From: Acidimicrobiia bacterium
Lineage (GTDB): Bacteria > Actinomycetota > Acidimicrobiia > Spongiisociales > JAHEDJ01
NCBI GenBank assembly: GCA_035471805.1
Contig: DATIPS010000054.1
Location: forward strand, 1 to 64,000
DNA length: 64,000 nt
Reading direction: 5' to 3'
Of this stretch, positions 18,129-27,056 are shown one piece after another. Under the pieces are notes generated by a model. The model was given only the letters and a program-made list of their open reading frames with translations. It made no database searches and was not told where the DNA came from. Every line of letters starts with the position of its first letter. The stretch's first letter is position 1. A program made the position numbers and the translations under genes.

Positions 18129-20708
18129 TTACTTCTGGATCGGTTGGTGGATTCCCATCGGGAGTCGGTTGCGCCAGATTCCGTCCACCTCGTGGTAGGC
18201 GGCGGCCACCGCGCCGGCCGTGGGAACCAGGCCGATCTCGCCGACGCCCTTGATACCGTAAGGCGCCCTCGGCTGGGGTACCTCGACGAGCACGGCCTCG
18301 ATTTCCGGGATGTCCTTGGCCCGGAGGATCCCGAGGCTGCGCAGCGTCATGTTGGTCGGCCTCCCGAGTTCGTCGGTGGGGAACTCCTCGGTGAGGGCAT
18401 AACCGAGGCCCATGTGGACGGCGCCTTCGATCTGGCCTTCGACGAGCTGCGGGTTCATCGCCCGGCCGATGTCATGGACTGCGATCACTTTCTCGATGGT
18501 TCCCGTCTCGGGGTCCGCGATGACCAGTTGAGCGGCGTAGCCGAATGCCGAATGGATGACCGGGTTCTCCAGGCCGTCCTCCAGGGCGTTGGTCCAGTCG
18601 ACCCGGTACTCGCCGACGTAGTCGACTCCCGGTGCCCGTCCTGCCTCGTTGGCGATGCGGCAGGCTTCGGCGACTGATCCGGCCCCCAACAGTGTTCCGC
18701 GCGATCCGGTGGTCTGGCCTGCGCCCAGCTCCCTGGTCGTGTCTACGACGACCCGGATCAGGGCCGGGTCGATGTCGAGCTCCTCCGCGGCGATCTGCAT
18801 GGCCACGGTATGAATCCCCTGACCCATCTCCGTCCAGCAGTGGCGGACCTCGACCGTTCCGTCATCTTCGAACCGGACAACAGCCCTGGAGATCTCGACG
18901 AAGCCGTTGCCGAGCCCGGAGTTCTTCAGACCGAGGCCCAGTCCGATTGCCTTCCCCGCCGCCCGGGCGGTGTCGTAGGCGGGTTTCACAGCGTCCAGGC
19001 ACCGACGCGCTCCGGCCGACCCATCGTCCATGATCTGGCCGGGACCCCAGACGACCCCGGGTGTGATGACATTGCGCGACCGGATTTCCCAACCGCTGAT
19101 GCCGACCTTCTCGGCCAGCCGGTCGAGAAGGCCCTCTGTGGCGAACTGAGCCTGGTTGGCGCCGAACCCCCGAAAAGCCCCGCACACCGGGTTGTTGGTG
19201 CGGACGGCGACCGCTTCGACGTCGATGGCCGGAAACACATAAGGTCCGGCCGCATGTCCGGCGGCCCGTTCGAGCACCTTCATTCCCACCGACGCGTACG
19301 GCCCCGAGTCTCCGACCATTCGCATCCGCAACGCCGTCAAGCGGCCCTCCGAATCACAACCTGCCGTCGCTTCGATGCGGATCGGGTGGCGTTTCGCGTG
19401 CATCAGCAGTGATTGCTCCCGGGTCAGAGTGCACTTGACCGGTCGTTGCAGCAGATGGGCGGCCAGCGCCGTCTGCCCCTGGTTCGACATGTCCTCTTTT
19501 CCGCCGAAAGCGCCGCCGTTGGAGACGAGTTCGACCACGACATCGTCGGTGTCGACGTTGAGGATCGACGCGATCTGATTCCGATCGTCCCATACTCCCT
19601 GGCCGCCTGAGTAGACCTTCAACCGGCCGTCTTCCGGAACCGCCAGGGTCGATTCCGGTTCTAGGAAGGCGTGTTCGACGCGCTGGGTGTGGAATGTCTC
19701 ATGGACTGTGAAGGCCGAGCCCCGGAGCGCCTCGTCCACATCCCCCCTTGCGTACTCCGAGCGAGAGAGAATGTTGCCGTCCAGGCCCCACACTGCATCT
19801 TCATCGGAGGTGAGGGCCGCGTCTGCCGTCGTGAAAGGTGCCAGGACGTCGTATTCGACATCGACGAGCCCGGCAGCACGGCGGGCGACGTCGACGCTGT
19901 CGGCGACGACGACCGCGAGAACGTCCCCCAGGTAGGAGGTGCGTCCCCCCTCCGGAATGAAGACCGGCCAATCGGTGTGAATGATGCCCACTCGCAGTTG
20001 GCCGGGAACGTCCGCGCCCGTGTATACGGCTACGACGCCTTCTGTTTCCTCGGCCGCCGATGTGTCGATGCGCAGAACGTCGGCCCGCGCATGATCTGCC
20101 AGCTTGAGAGCGGCGTGCAGCATGCCGTCGACGACCAGGTCGTCGACGTACCCGCGGTCTCCCAACGCCAACTCGCGTGCCTCATACTTGGCGCCCGACT
20201 CTCCAATCCTCCGTGGTAGTTCGGGAGCCGGGACGGTCCCGTCTCTCAGCATCTCTATCGCTTCGAAGATCTTCGTGTAGCCGGTACAGCGGCACAGGTG
20301 TCCACCAAGTCGGCCGGCGGTCGTCTCCCTGGTCAGGTCCTTGCCCTTCTGGTCCAGCAAGGTCTTCGTGCGGACGAGGATTCCCGGCGTGCAGAAGCCG
20401 CACTGCAGGGCACCGGTGGCTGCGAACGCGGTCGCCAGGCGTTCGCGCTCCCCGGGATCGAAACCCTCGAGTGTCGTGACCTCTCTCCCGGCCGCCTTGT
20501 TCATGTCCACCAGGCAACTCTGGATGGCCTTGCCGTCGAGGAGCACCGTGCAGGCTCCGCATTGTCCCGAAGGCGAGCACCCGTCCTTGGGCGAGGTGAC
20601 ATGAAGCTCTTCACGCAGAGCCGCCAGCAAGTGAGGATGATCAGAACGAACGGAGACGGGACCACCGTTGAGGCGGAAACTGGTGGTCTCTGGAGTCGTG
20701 AACGTCAT
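18129..20708 (-). CDS. Selenium-dependent xanthine dehydrogenase (2Fe-2S plus Mo subunits fused)
   Basis: From ATG 20708, preceded by AGAAAGG, the protein has 859 residues. It carries a complete ferredoxin domain (DGCSPSGQCGACTVLLDG near 40, LQCGFCTPGIL near 100, LCRCTGYTKIFEAIEML near 139). The Mo-pterin domain includes SNGGAFGGKEDMSNQGQTA, CGAFRGFGANQAQ and the active-site Glu in GIKGVGEIGLVPTAG. This text is characteristic of the selenium-dependent xanthine dehydrogenase family as I recall it. It should hydroxylate xanthine or hypoxanthine. An in-frame extension to 20831 lacks family resemblance and was left out. The divergent neighbour is a purine/nucleoside-type importer, which supports purine catabolism. 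Confidence 0.9.
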   Translation of the reverse strand: MTFTTPETTSFRLNGGPVSVRSDHPHLLAALREELHVTSPKDGCSPSGQCGACTVLLDGKAIQSCLVDMNKAAGREVTTLEGFDPGERERLATAFAATGALQCGFCTPGILVRTKTLLDQKGKDLTRETTAGRLGGHLCRCTGYTKIFEAIEMLRDGTVPAPELPRRIGESGAKYEARELALGDRGYVDDLVVDGMLHAALKLADHARADVLRIDTSAAEETEGVVAVYTGADVPGQLRVGIIHTDWPVFIPEGGRTSYLGDVLAVVVADSVDVARRAAGLVDVEYDVLAPFTTADAALTSDEDAVWGLDGNILSRSEYARGDVDEALRGSAFTVHETFHTQRVEHAFLEPESTLAVPEDGRLKVYSGGQGVWDDRNQIASILNVDTDDVVVELVSNGGAFGGKEDMSNQGQTALAAHLLQRPVKCTLTREQSLLMHAKRHPIRIEATAGCDSEGRLTALRMRMVGDSGPYASVGMKVLERAAGHAAGPYVFPAIDVEAVAVRTNNPVCGAFRGFGANQAQFATEGLLDRLAEKVGISGWEIRSRNVITPGVVWGPGQIMDDGSAGARRCLDAVKPAYDTARAAGKAIGLGLGLKNSGLGNGFVEISRAVVRFEDDGTVEVRHCWTEMGQGIHTVAMQIAAEELDIDPALIRVVVDTTRELGAGQTTGSRGTLLGAGSVAEACRIANEAGRAPGVDYVGEYRVDWTNALEDGLENPVIHSAFGYAAQLVIADPETGTIEKVIAVHDIGRAMNPQLVEGQIEGAVHMGLGYALTEEFPTDELGRPTNMTLRSLGILRAKDIPEIEAVLVEVPQPRAPYGIKGVGEIGLVPTAGAVAAAYHEVDGIWRNRLPMGIHQPIQK

Positions 20709-20906
20709 GACACCTTTCTGGACGGCCGCCGGAACATGCTCCAACTGAAGCAACCGGATGTCAAGAGCGCAACCCGGAGACCTATTCGTGTCATAGGACC
20801 CCACCGTATGTGCCCCTTGTTCGGTTGACATCGAGCCGGCGTTCGGCGAGCCTCAGCTGAGTTTGCCGGGAAGCGCCGGCAAATCCGCGAGAGGGAGTCG
20901 GATCGG

Positions 20907-22064
20907 GTGGCGACAGCGGACACGAACCGCCGTTCTAGACCTAAGTTCGTCGCGTACCTCGTGCCGCTGATCGCGGTGGTCGTGGCCCTCGGTGTCGGTG
21001 CCGTCATGCTCGCCCTGCTCGGCGCCAGCCCGATCGAAGGATTCCGGGCGATGCTCAGGGGAGCATTCGGAAGTAGCGATGCCTTGATCGAAACGGCGCT
21101 CAAGGCCACTCCGCTTCTTTTCGTCGGGGTGGGAATCACCATTGCCTTCAGGGCAAACGTCATAAACATAGGCGGGGAAGGGCAAATGGTGGCGGGAGCC
21201 CTTCTCTCTACCGCGATCGCTCTTGCCCTGCCCGACTGGCCGGCCGCGGTCATGTTGCCGACCGTTCTGGTGGCAGGCATCGTCGGCGGGGCCGCCTGGG
21301 GGGCCGTTCCCGGCGCCTTGAAGGCCTATTACAACGTCAACGAGATCCTCAGCACGATCATGCTGAACGTCGTCGCCGTGCAACTGATGAACTTCCTCTT
21401 GCGAGGTCCGATGATCGATCCGGGCGAGCTCGAAAGAGGTACCCGGATACCCCAGACGGCACGGCTTCAGGAGGGGGCAGATCTCCCCTTGCTCTTCGGC
21501 GACGGTCGACTCCACATCGGCCCTCTCGTGGCCCTCCTGGCGGCGATCGGCGCCTACGTGCTCCTGTGGCGCACTCCTCTCGGATACCGGGTCCGTGCCG
21601 TCGGCTTGAGTCCGGATGCAGCCCGCTATGCGGGCATATCAGTCAAGCGAACGATTGTCCTGGCAATGACCATGAGTGGCGCCATGTCGGGTCTGGCCGG
21701 AGCGGTCCTCGTTTTCGGAAGCGAGAGCCACCGGATGGTCACGGACGGTTCGACAGTCGGCTTCACAGGATCGGCGGGGTTCAACGGGATCGTGGCTGCT
21801 CTGTTCGGAGGTCTTCATCCGTTGTGGACCATTCCCGCCTCCTTCATGTTCGGCGGCCTCCTCGTCGGCGGTATCGCACTTCAACGGGCCGTGCAAGTGC
21901 CGTCGGCGTTGATCATGGCGCTGAACGGGCTCGTGGTCGTCTTTGTGGTGGCCAGCGACAGGTGGAAGAAACGCCTCCAGGAGCAACCCGTGCATGTGGA
22001 CGACGTGGCGCCGAATCCGCCGCTCCCGGGATCAAGCACGGTTGATGGAGGGGGAGGGCCGTGA
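20907..22064 (+). CDS. ABC importer permease, nucleoside/purine type (NupP/YufP-like)
   Basis: The 385-residue membrane protein has about nine TM helices and is of the branched-chain-amino-acid/ribose permease superfamily. The loop IAFRANVINIGGEGQMVAGAL is typical of permeases paired with BMP lipoproteins. NEILSTIMLNVVA and AVGLSPDAARYAGISV, the EAA-like coupling segment, are also present. GTG 20907 has GAGGGAG about 9 nt upstream. The C terminus is a hydrophilic tail of ~40 residues. It is first in the importer operon and overlaps the second permease by 4 bp. Confidence 0.88.
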   Translation: MATADTNRRSRPKFVAYLVPLIAVVVALGVGAVMLALLGASPIEGFRAMLRGAFGSSDALIETALKATPLLFVGVGITIAFRANVINIGGEGQMVAGALLSTAIALALPDWPAAVMLPTVLVAGIVGGAAWGAVPGALKAYYNVNEILSTIMLNVVAVQLMNFLLRGPMIDPGELERGTRIPQTARLQEGADLPLLFGDGRLHIGPLVALLAAIGAYVLLWRTPLGYRVRAVGLSPDAARYAGISVKRTIVLAMTMSGAMSGLAGAVLVFGSESHRMVTDGSTVGFTGSAGFNGIVAALFGGLHPLWTIPASFMFGGLLVGGIALQRAVQVPSALIMALNGLVVVFVVASDRWKKRLQEQPVHVDDVAPNPPLPGSSTVDGGGGP

Positions 22065-22993
22065 GCGAGTTCTTCACTCAAGCGATTCTCATAGCAACGG
22101 TGGCGTCGGGCATCCGTCTGGCAGTCCCTCTGTTGCTCGCCTCTCTCGGAGAGACTTTCGGACAACGAAGCGGTGTGCTCAACCTGGGCGTCGACGGGAT
22201 CATGTTGCTCGGTGCGTTCGGCGGCTACTACACGGTCCTCAAAACGGACAGCGTTTGGCTCGGGTTGTTGATGGGAATAGGGATCGGCCTCATTCTCGGC
22301 CTTGTGTCGGCAGTCATCTCGGTCACGCTGAAGGCCGAGCAGGGCATCAGCGGAATCGGTATCTATCTGTTCGGCCTGGGCATGAGCGATCTTCTCTTCC
22401 AGAAGCTCGTCGGGACACCGCGACCCGTCGGCAGCTTTCCGAAGCTTGATATCCCGGGCCTCAGCGACATCCCGATACTGGGCGAGATGCTGTTCCAGCA
22501 CAGCATGATCGTCTACCTGGCTTTCGGTCTGGTCCCCGTGAGCATGTACATCATCAATCGGACGACTTTCGGAATGAACATACGGGCAGTCGGCGAGAAC
22601 CCTGAGGCGGCGGACAGTCTCGGCGTGAGTGTGGTTCGCACCCGCTATCTGACCGTCACGATGGGAGGGACCCTGGCGGGGATTGCGGGTGCAGCTCTGG
22701 CGATAGATCTCGGGATCTTCCAGCAGAACCTGACGAACGCTCAGGGGTTCATCGCCATTGCGCTGGTCTATTTCGGTGCCTGGCGCCCGGCAGGTGTGAT
22801 GGGGGGAGCGCTTCTGTACGGATTCGTCAACTCCCTGGTTTTGCAGTTCAAGACCCTGGGCATCATCCCGAGAAGCTGGTCGGATATCGCAGCCATGGCC
22901 CCTGCCATCATCACGATCCTGGCCTTGGTGCTGGTTGCGAGGAGGTTCCGGCAGCCGGCAGCTCTCACCAAACCTTTCACTAGAGGAGCATGA
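22061..22993 (+). CDS. ABC importer permease, nucleoside/purine type (NupQ/YufQ-like)
   Basis: The 310-residue protein has about eight TM helices. Its N-terminal part reads GETFGQRSGVLNLGVDGIMLLGAFGG, the NupQ-type counterpart of the first permease's NIGGEGQ loop. The coupling segment is IRAVGENPEAADSLGVSV. It forms a heterodimeric channel with the upstream permease. The start overlaps the previous stop, and the stop lies 43 bp before the lipoprotein gene. Confidence 0.88.
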   Translation: MSEFFTQAILIATVASGIRLAVPLLLASLGETFGQRSGVLNLGVDGIMLLGAFGGYYTVLKTDSVWLGLLMGIGIGLILGLVSAVISVTLKAEQGISGIGIYLFGLGMSDLLFQKLVGTPRPVGSFPKLDIPGLSDIPILGEMLFQHSMIVYLAFGLVPVSMYIINRTTFGMNIRAVGENPEAADSLGVSVVRTRYLTVTMGGTLAGIAGAALAIDLGIFQQNLTNAQGFIAIALVYFGAWRPAGVMGGALLYGFVNSLVLQFKTLGIIPRSWSDIAAMAPAIITILALVLVARRFRQPAALTKPFTRGA

Positions 22994-23036
22994 AAGCGGC
23001 GACCGGCTCGCCGGCCGCCATCGAACAGGAGGAAGA

Positions 23037-24068
23037 ATGAGAAGACGACATACAACCTGGTTGGCGCTATTCGCAGCGCTGACGATGGTATTGGCCGCCT
23101 GTGGGGACAGTACCGACGACACAACCGCAACCGACGACACGGAGGGTTCGACGGAAACCACGGCGGCGGCTGCCGAACCTTTCCGGATCGCCATCGTCGC
23201 CCCGTCGGCTTCGAACGATCTGGCCTTCACCCAGTCGATCGTCGACGCCGTCGATGTGATCAGAAGCGAGATGGGCAACGTTGAGGTTGCCGTGACCGAC
23301 GGCACCTTCGTCGTCGAGGACGCGGCGGCTGCCATTCGCGGCTATGCGTCTGAGGGCTACGACCTGGTGATCGCCCACGGATCTCAGTACGGCGGCTCGC
23401 TTCAGGAGATAGCACCGGACTTTCCCGAGGTCTCGTTCGCGTGGGGAACCGCGGCCGATACGTTCGGGATTCCGAACGTCTACTCCTACGAGGCTGCCTC
23501 CGACGAGGGCGGCTATGTGATGGGAGTCATGGCGGCGGCACTCAGCGAGAGCGGAGTCATCGGTGTCGTTGGGCCGATCGAGGTCGGTGACGCCAAGCTG
23601 TACGTCGACGGCTTCGCGGCCGGGGTTGTTGCCCAGAATCCGGCGGCGTCCGTCAACATCAACTACACAGGCTCGTTTGGCGACGTTGCTCTCGCTTCCG
23701 AGGCGGCTCAGGCCCATGCGGCTGCGGGTGCCGATGTCATGTCGGGTACGGCCCAGATGGTCGTGGGTGCGGTCGGAGTGGCGGACGAGCAGGGGATCCT
23801 CTGGTTCGGAACACAAGCGAACCAGTCCTCGCTGGCTCCCGACATCGTCGTGGCTTCTCAGGTCTATCACTGGGAGGTCGTCCTCAGGGACATAATCTCG
23901 AACCTCCAGAGCGGCAAGCTCGGCGGTGAGATCTACTCGATCAATCTGGCCAACGGCGGCGAGGTCATCGAGTACAACCCCGGCTACGCGCTTCCCGATG
24001 ACGTGAGGCAACTCGCCGAGGAGACGATTGCCGGGATCATCGACGGCTCGATCAGCACCGGCGGATAA
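23037..24068 (+). CDS. BMP/PnrA-family substrate-binding lipoprotein
   Basis: The 343-residue protein starts at ATG 23037 after AGGAGGAAGA. It has a lipoprotein signal peptide (TMVLAAC, lipidated Cys near residue 22) and a Thr/Asp-rich linker. A two-lobed BMP domain follows: FRIAIVAPSASNDLAFTQS, YDLVIAHGSQYGGSL, FPEVSFAWGT, EGGYVMGVMAAAL. BMP proteins bind nucleosides or purines for importers of this type. Placement beside xanthine dehydrogenase points to purines or nucleosides as ligand, which is inference. A strong intercistronic hairpin follows. Confidence 0.88.
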   Translation: MRRRHTTWLALFAALTMVLAACGDSTDDTTATDDTEGSTETTAAAAEPFRIAIVAPSASNDLAFTQSIVDAVDVIRSEMGNVEVAVTDGTFVVEDAAAAIRGYASEGYDLVIAHGSQYGGSLQEIAPDFPEVSFAWGTAADTFGIPNVYSYEAASDEGGYVMGVMAAALSESGVIGVVGPIEVGDAKLYVDGFAAGVVAQNPAASVNINYTGSFGDVALASEAAQAHAAAGADVMSGTAQMVVGAVGVADEQGILWFGTQANQSSLAPDIVVASQVYHWEVVLRDIISNLQSGKLGGEIYSINLANGGEVIEYNPGYALPDDVRQLAEETIAGIIDGSISTGG

Positions 24069-24106
24069 TCGGCCTGCCTATGAGAGAAACTCACACCCGG
24101 AGGAGC

Positions 24107-24134
24107 GGTATCAGGTACCGGGTATCAGGTACCG
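24107..24134. repeat. Tandem heptanucleotide repeat, locus 1
   Basis: Two exact copies of GGTATCAGGTACCG lie end to end, which read as alternating heptads GGTATCA and GGTACCG. The repeat sits between the BMP lipoprotein and ATPase genes. Similar seven-base-phased tracts occur at 49539-49566, 49626-49639 and 63450-63491. Confidence 0.85.
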
Positions 24135-24156
24135 GGACCCCGCGTGTGCGCACATC

Positions 24157-24188
24157 GAGGGGCGAGCGAGCTCTGTCGCTCGCCCCTC
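24157..24188 (+). promoter_or_regulatory. Intercistronic hairpin between lipoprotein and ATPase genes
   Basis: GAGGGGCGAGCGA (24157-24169) pairs perfectly with 24176-24188 around a 6-nt loop, giving a 13-bp GC-rich stem. No T run follows. In binding-protein importer operons such hairpins typically protect the upstream mRNA from 3' decay or attenuate read-through, which would make the lipoprotein more abundant than the ATPase. That role is inferred. Confidence 0.65.
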
Positions 24189-24210
24189 CGACTCCACTCG
24201 AGGGCCTTCC

Positions 24211-25731
24211 ATGAGCGATGTTCCGATGCTCGAAATGCGCGGCATCACCAAGCGTTTTCCCGGTGTGCTCGCCAACTACCGGGTCGATTTCGACCTCCGG
24301 TCCGGCGAGGTGCACACCCTGCTCGGCGAGAACGGGGCGGGAAAGAGCACGCTTATGAAGATCCTCTACGGCCTCTATCAGGCCGACGAGGGAGAGATCC
24401 TGCTGAACGGCGAGCCGGTGGCGATCCACAGTCCGACTGATGCGATCAAGCGCAACATCGGCATGATTCATCAGCATTTCATGCTCGTTGAGACACTGAC
24501 CGTTGCCGAGAATGTGGCGCTCGGGCTGCCTTCCGAGCGCGGCTTTCGGACCGATCTCGATGCGGTTTCCGAGAGAATCGAGGTGCTCGCCGAGCGATAC
24601 GGGCTTTCGATCGATCCGAGTGCGATCGTGTGGCAACTGGCCGTCGGGCAGCGGCAACGCGTGGAGATCATCAAGGCTCTCTACCGGGAGGCGAGACTGC
24701 TGATTCTCGATGAGCCGACTGCAGTCCTCACCCCCCAGGAAGTAGACCAGCTCTTCAACACGCTGCGACAGATGACCGCCGATGGTCGAGGGCTGATATT
24801 CATCTCCCACAAACTCCACGAGGTGCTGGCGCTGAGTGATCGGATCACCGTGTTGCGGCAGGGTCACGTCACCGGCCGGGTTCCGGTCGAGGGGGCGACT
24901 CGAGAGAGCCTCGCCGAGATGATGGTCGGCCGGCAGGTGAAGCTGGTGCCCGACAAGCCCCCGGTGGAGGTCGGCTCGGCGGCTCTGGAGATCAAAGGAT
25001 TGCGCGTGATGGGGGATCGCGGCCATGAAACGGTGCGCGGCCTCAATCTCGAGGTCCGCGCCGGAGAGATCCTCGGCATCGCCGGAGTTTCCGGGAACGG
25101 TCAGCGGGAGATGGCGCAGGCTATCGCCGGGCTCCGGGAGGTCACCGGTGGTTCCATCCGGATCGGTGGGGTGGAAACGACCAACCTGAAGCCGGCCGAG
25201 ATCCGCAAGCACGGCCTTGCCTATGTCACAGAGGGGCGGCTGCGGGACGGCGCCGTCGCCGATTTCTCCGTCTCGGAGAACATCATGCTGATCGACCATG
25301 CCGATCCGAGGTATCTCAACCACGGTCTGATGGATTTCAAGGCGATCCGGGGGCACAGTCAGCTGCTGGTTGACCAATACGCGGTGAAGACACCGACTCT
25401 GGATACGCCTGCCAGGAACCTGTCCGGCGGCAACATCCAGAAGATGATTCTGGCGCGGGAGATGTCGGGGACCCCGACCGTGCTCGTAGCCTCCCAGCCG
25501 ACCCGCGGTGTCGACATCGGAGCAGCCGAATACATTCACAGTCGCCTCGTGCAGCAGCGCTCCGAACACACAGCCATCCTCATGATTTCCGAGGATCTCG
25601 ATGAGGTGTTCGCTCTGTCGGATCGAATCGCGGTGATCTATGAAGGTCAGATCATCGGCATCGTCGACCCTGCCGGCGCCACGCGCGAGCAGGTCGGCCT
25701 GATGATGGCGGGCGTCCGGCCGGAATCCTGA
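24211..25731 (+). CDS. Double-domain ABC importer ATPase (NupO/YufO-like)
   Basis: The 506-residue protein has two nucleotide-binding domains. The first is canonical: Walker [13 protein letters not shown] near 40, Q-loop [11 protein letters not shown], a signature region reading [16 protein letters not shown], and Walker [16 protein letters not shown]. The second has a degenerate A loop ([14 protein letters not shown] near 290) and the signature [15 protein letters not shown], as is usual in sugar/nucleoside importers. I chose ATG 24211 because family similarity begins there; upstream open frame overlaps the hairpin and repeats. It lies 2 bp before the M28 peptidase gene. Confidence 0.9.
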   Translation: MSDVPMLEMRGITKRFPGVLANYRVDFDLRSGEVHTLLGENGAGKSTLMKILYGLYQADEGEILLNGEPVAIHSPTDAIKRNIGMIHQHFMLVETLTVAENVALGLPSERGFRTDLDAVSERIEVLAERYGLSIDPSAIVWQLAVGQRQRVEIIKALYREARLLILDEPTAVLTPQEVDQLFNTLRQMTADGRGLIFISHKLHEVLALSDRITVLRQGHVTGRVPVEGATRESLAEMMVGRQVKLVPDKPPVEVGSAALEIKGLRVMGDRGHETVRGLNLEVRAGEILGIAGVSGNGQREMAQAIAGLREVTGGSIRIGGVETTNLKPAEIRKHGLAYVTEGRLRDGAVADFSVSENIMLIDHADPRYLNHGLMDFKAIRGHSQLLVDQYAVKTPTLDTPARNLSGGNIQKMILAREMSGTPTVLVASQPTRGVDIGAAEYIHSRLVQQRSEHTAILMISEDLDEVFALSDRIAVIYEGQIIGIVDPAGATREQVGLMMAGVRPES

Positions 25732-25733
25732 CC

Positions 25734-26960
25734 ATGTCCGACGATATGTCTGCGGACGCCCTTCGAGCGGCTCGCCTTCTCGAAACTCTGTGCGCCGTGG
25801 TTCCCGATCGCCGGCCGGGGAGTTCGGGAAACGACGAAGCGGTGGCACTGGTGGCCGGAGCGATGGGGGCTTCCGGTTGGAGTCTTGAGTTCCAGGACTT
25901 CGATTGCCTGGACTGGGAAACCGATGGCGGCGAGGTGAGGATCGACGGCGCGACAGTCTCGCTCACACCCGGGCCCTACGGTCTCGGAGTGGAAGCGGTT
26001 GGCCCGGTTCGGGTATTGCACACTCTGCAAGATCTCGAGCAGGCCGCACTTGCCGGCTCGATTGCGGTGTTGGCCGGTGACCTGGCGTCTGTGCCGTTGA
26101 CACCGAAGGCGTTTCCGTTCTACGGGTCCGACGAGCATGCGGAGATCATCCGCCTCCTGGAGGCTGGTGCTCCCGAAGCGGTGCTTGCCGTCACGGGGAA
26201 ACACCCGGAACTGTGCGGAGCGCTCGATCCATTCCCACTCATTGAGGATGGGGACTTCAACATCCCGGTGGCGAGCGTTCGACCGAATGATGCCGGGCCA
26301 CTGCTGGACGGTGAGGGCGAAGTAGCCACGGTCGAAATCCGCTCTCGTCGGATTCCCTCCCGGGCCCGGAACGTCATCGCTACCAGGGGGCCGCAATCGC
26401 CACGGCTGACGGTGATTGCCCACATCGACACCAAGCCCGGCACTCCTGGGGCAGTGGACAACGCCACCGGGGTGGTGGTGCTGTTGCTACTGGCCGAATT
26501 GCTTGCTCCTGCACGCCATCCTGATCTCAAGATTGGAGTTGAGCTCCTCGCAGTCAATGGCGAGGACCACTACGCCGCACCCGGGGAGCTCGCCTGGCTG
26601 GCTTCCAATGGCGATGCGCTCGAAGAGGTGACGCTGGCGATCAACATCGACGGAGCCGGATACCGGAAAGGGAAGTCGGCATACTCGACCTACAACGTCG
26701 ATGGGGACATCGCCGAACACGTGCAGCGCGTCTTCGATACCCGGGACGATTTCGTGAATGGACCCGACTGGTATCAGAGCGATCATGCGATCTTTGCCAT
26801 GCGGGGTCGGCCCGCTCTGGCAATCACCACCGAATACGTTCAAGAGATGCTCGGCGAGCTGTTCCACTCCGCCGCCGACACCCCGGACCAGGTCGATATC
26901 GATCTGGTCGCCGGTATCGCTGAGGCACTCGAAGAGCTGATCGTCACCTGGCCCCGGTAA
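25734..26960 (+). CDS. M28-family zinc metallopeptidase
   Basis: The 408-residue protein has metal-ligand motifs of M28: AHIDTKPGTPGAVDNATG (His and bridging Asp), VNGEDHYAAPGE, LAINIDGAG and HSAADTPD. A PA-like insert precedes the catalytic half. No signal peptide is visible, so it is probably cytoplasmic. It begins 2 bp after the ATPase stop and is likely co-transcribed with the importer. It may hydrolyse a small peptide or amide taken up by that system; its role in a purine operon is unclear. Confidence 0.8.
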   Translation: MSDDMSADALRAARLLETLCAVVPDRRPGSSGNDEAVALVAGAMGASGWSLEFQDFDCLDWETDGGEVRIDGATVSLTPGPYGLGVEAVGPVRVLHTLQDLEQAALAGSIAVLAGDLASVPLTPKAFPFYGSDEHAEIIRLLEAGAPEAVLAVTGKHPELCGALDPFPLIEDGDFNIPVASVRPNDAGPLLDGEGEVATVEIRSRRIPSRARNVIATRGPQSPRLTVIAHIDTKPGTPGAVDNATGVVVLLLLAELLAPARHPDLKIGVELLAVNGEDHYAAPGELAWLASNGDALEEVTLAINIDGAGYRKGKSAYSTYNVDGDIAEHVQRVFDTRDDFVNGPDWYQSDHAIFAMRGRPALAITTEYVQEMLGELFHSAADTPDQVDIDLVAGIAEALEELIVTWPR

Positions 26961-27056
26961 GGACGACCGTCAGTGGCGCGCGAAAGCCGCCCGTATCGGG
27001 TGGTTTCGGAATCGGTGGGTGGATGTTCGGCGTCGATGAGGGGTCAACGGATCCAA

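Noticed and set aside
20709-20831. A 41-residue N-terminal extension of the selenium-dependent xanthine dehydrogenase.
   Set aside because: It has no family similarity. ATG 20708 has its own ribosome-binding site and starts the ferredoxin domain at the usual distance.
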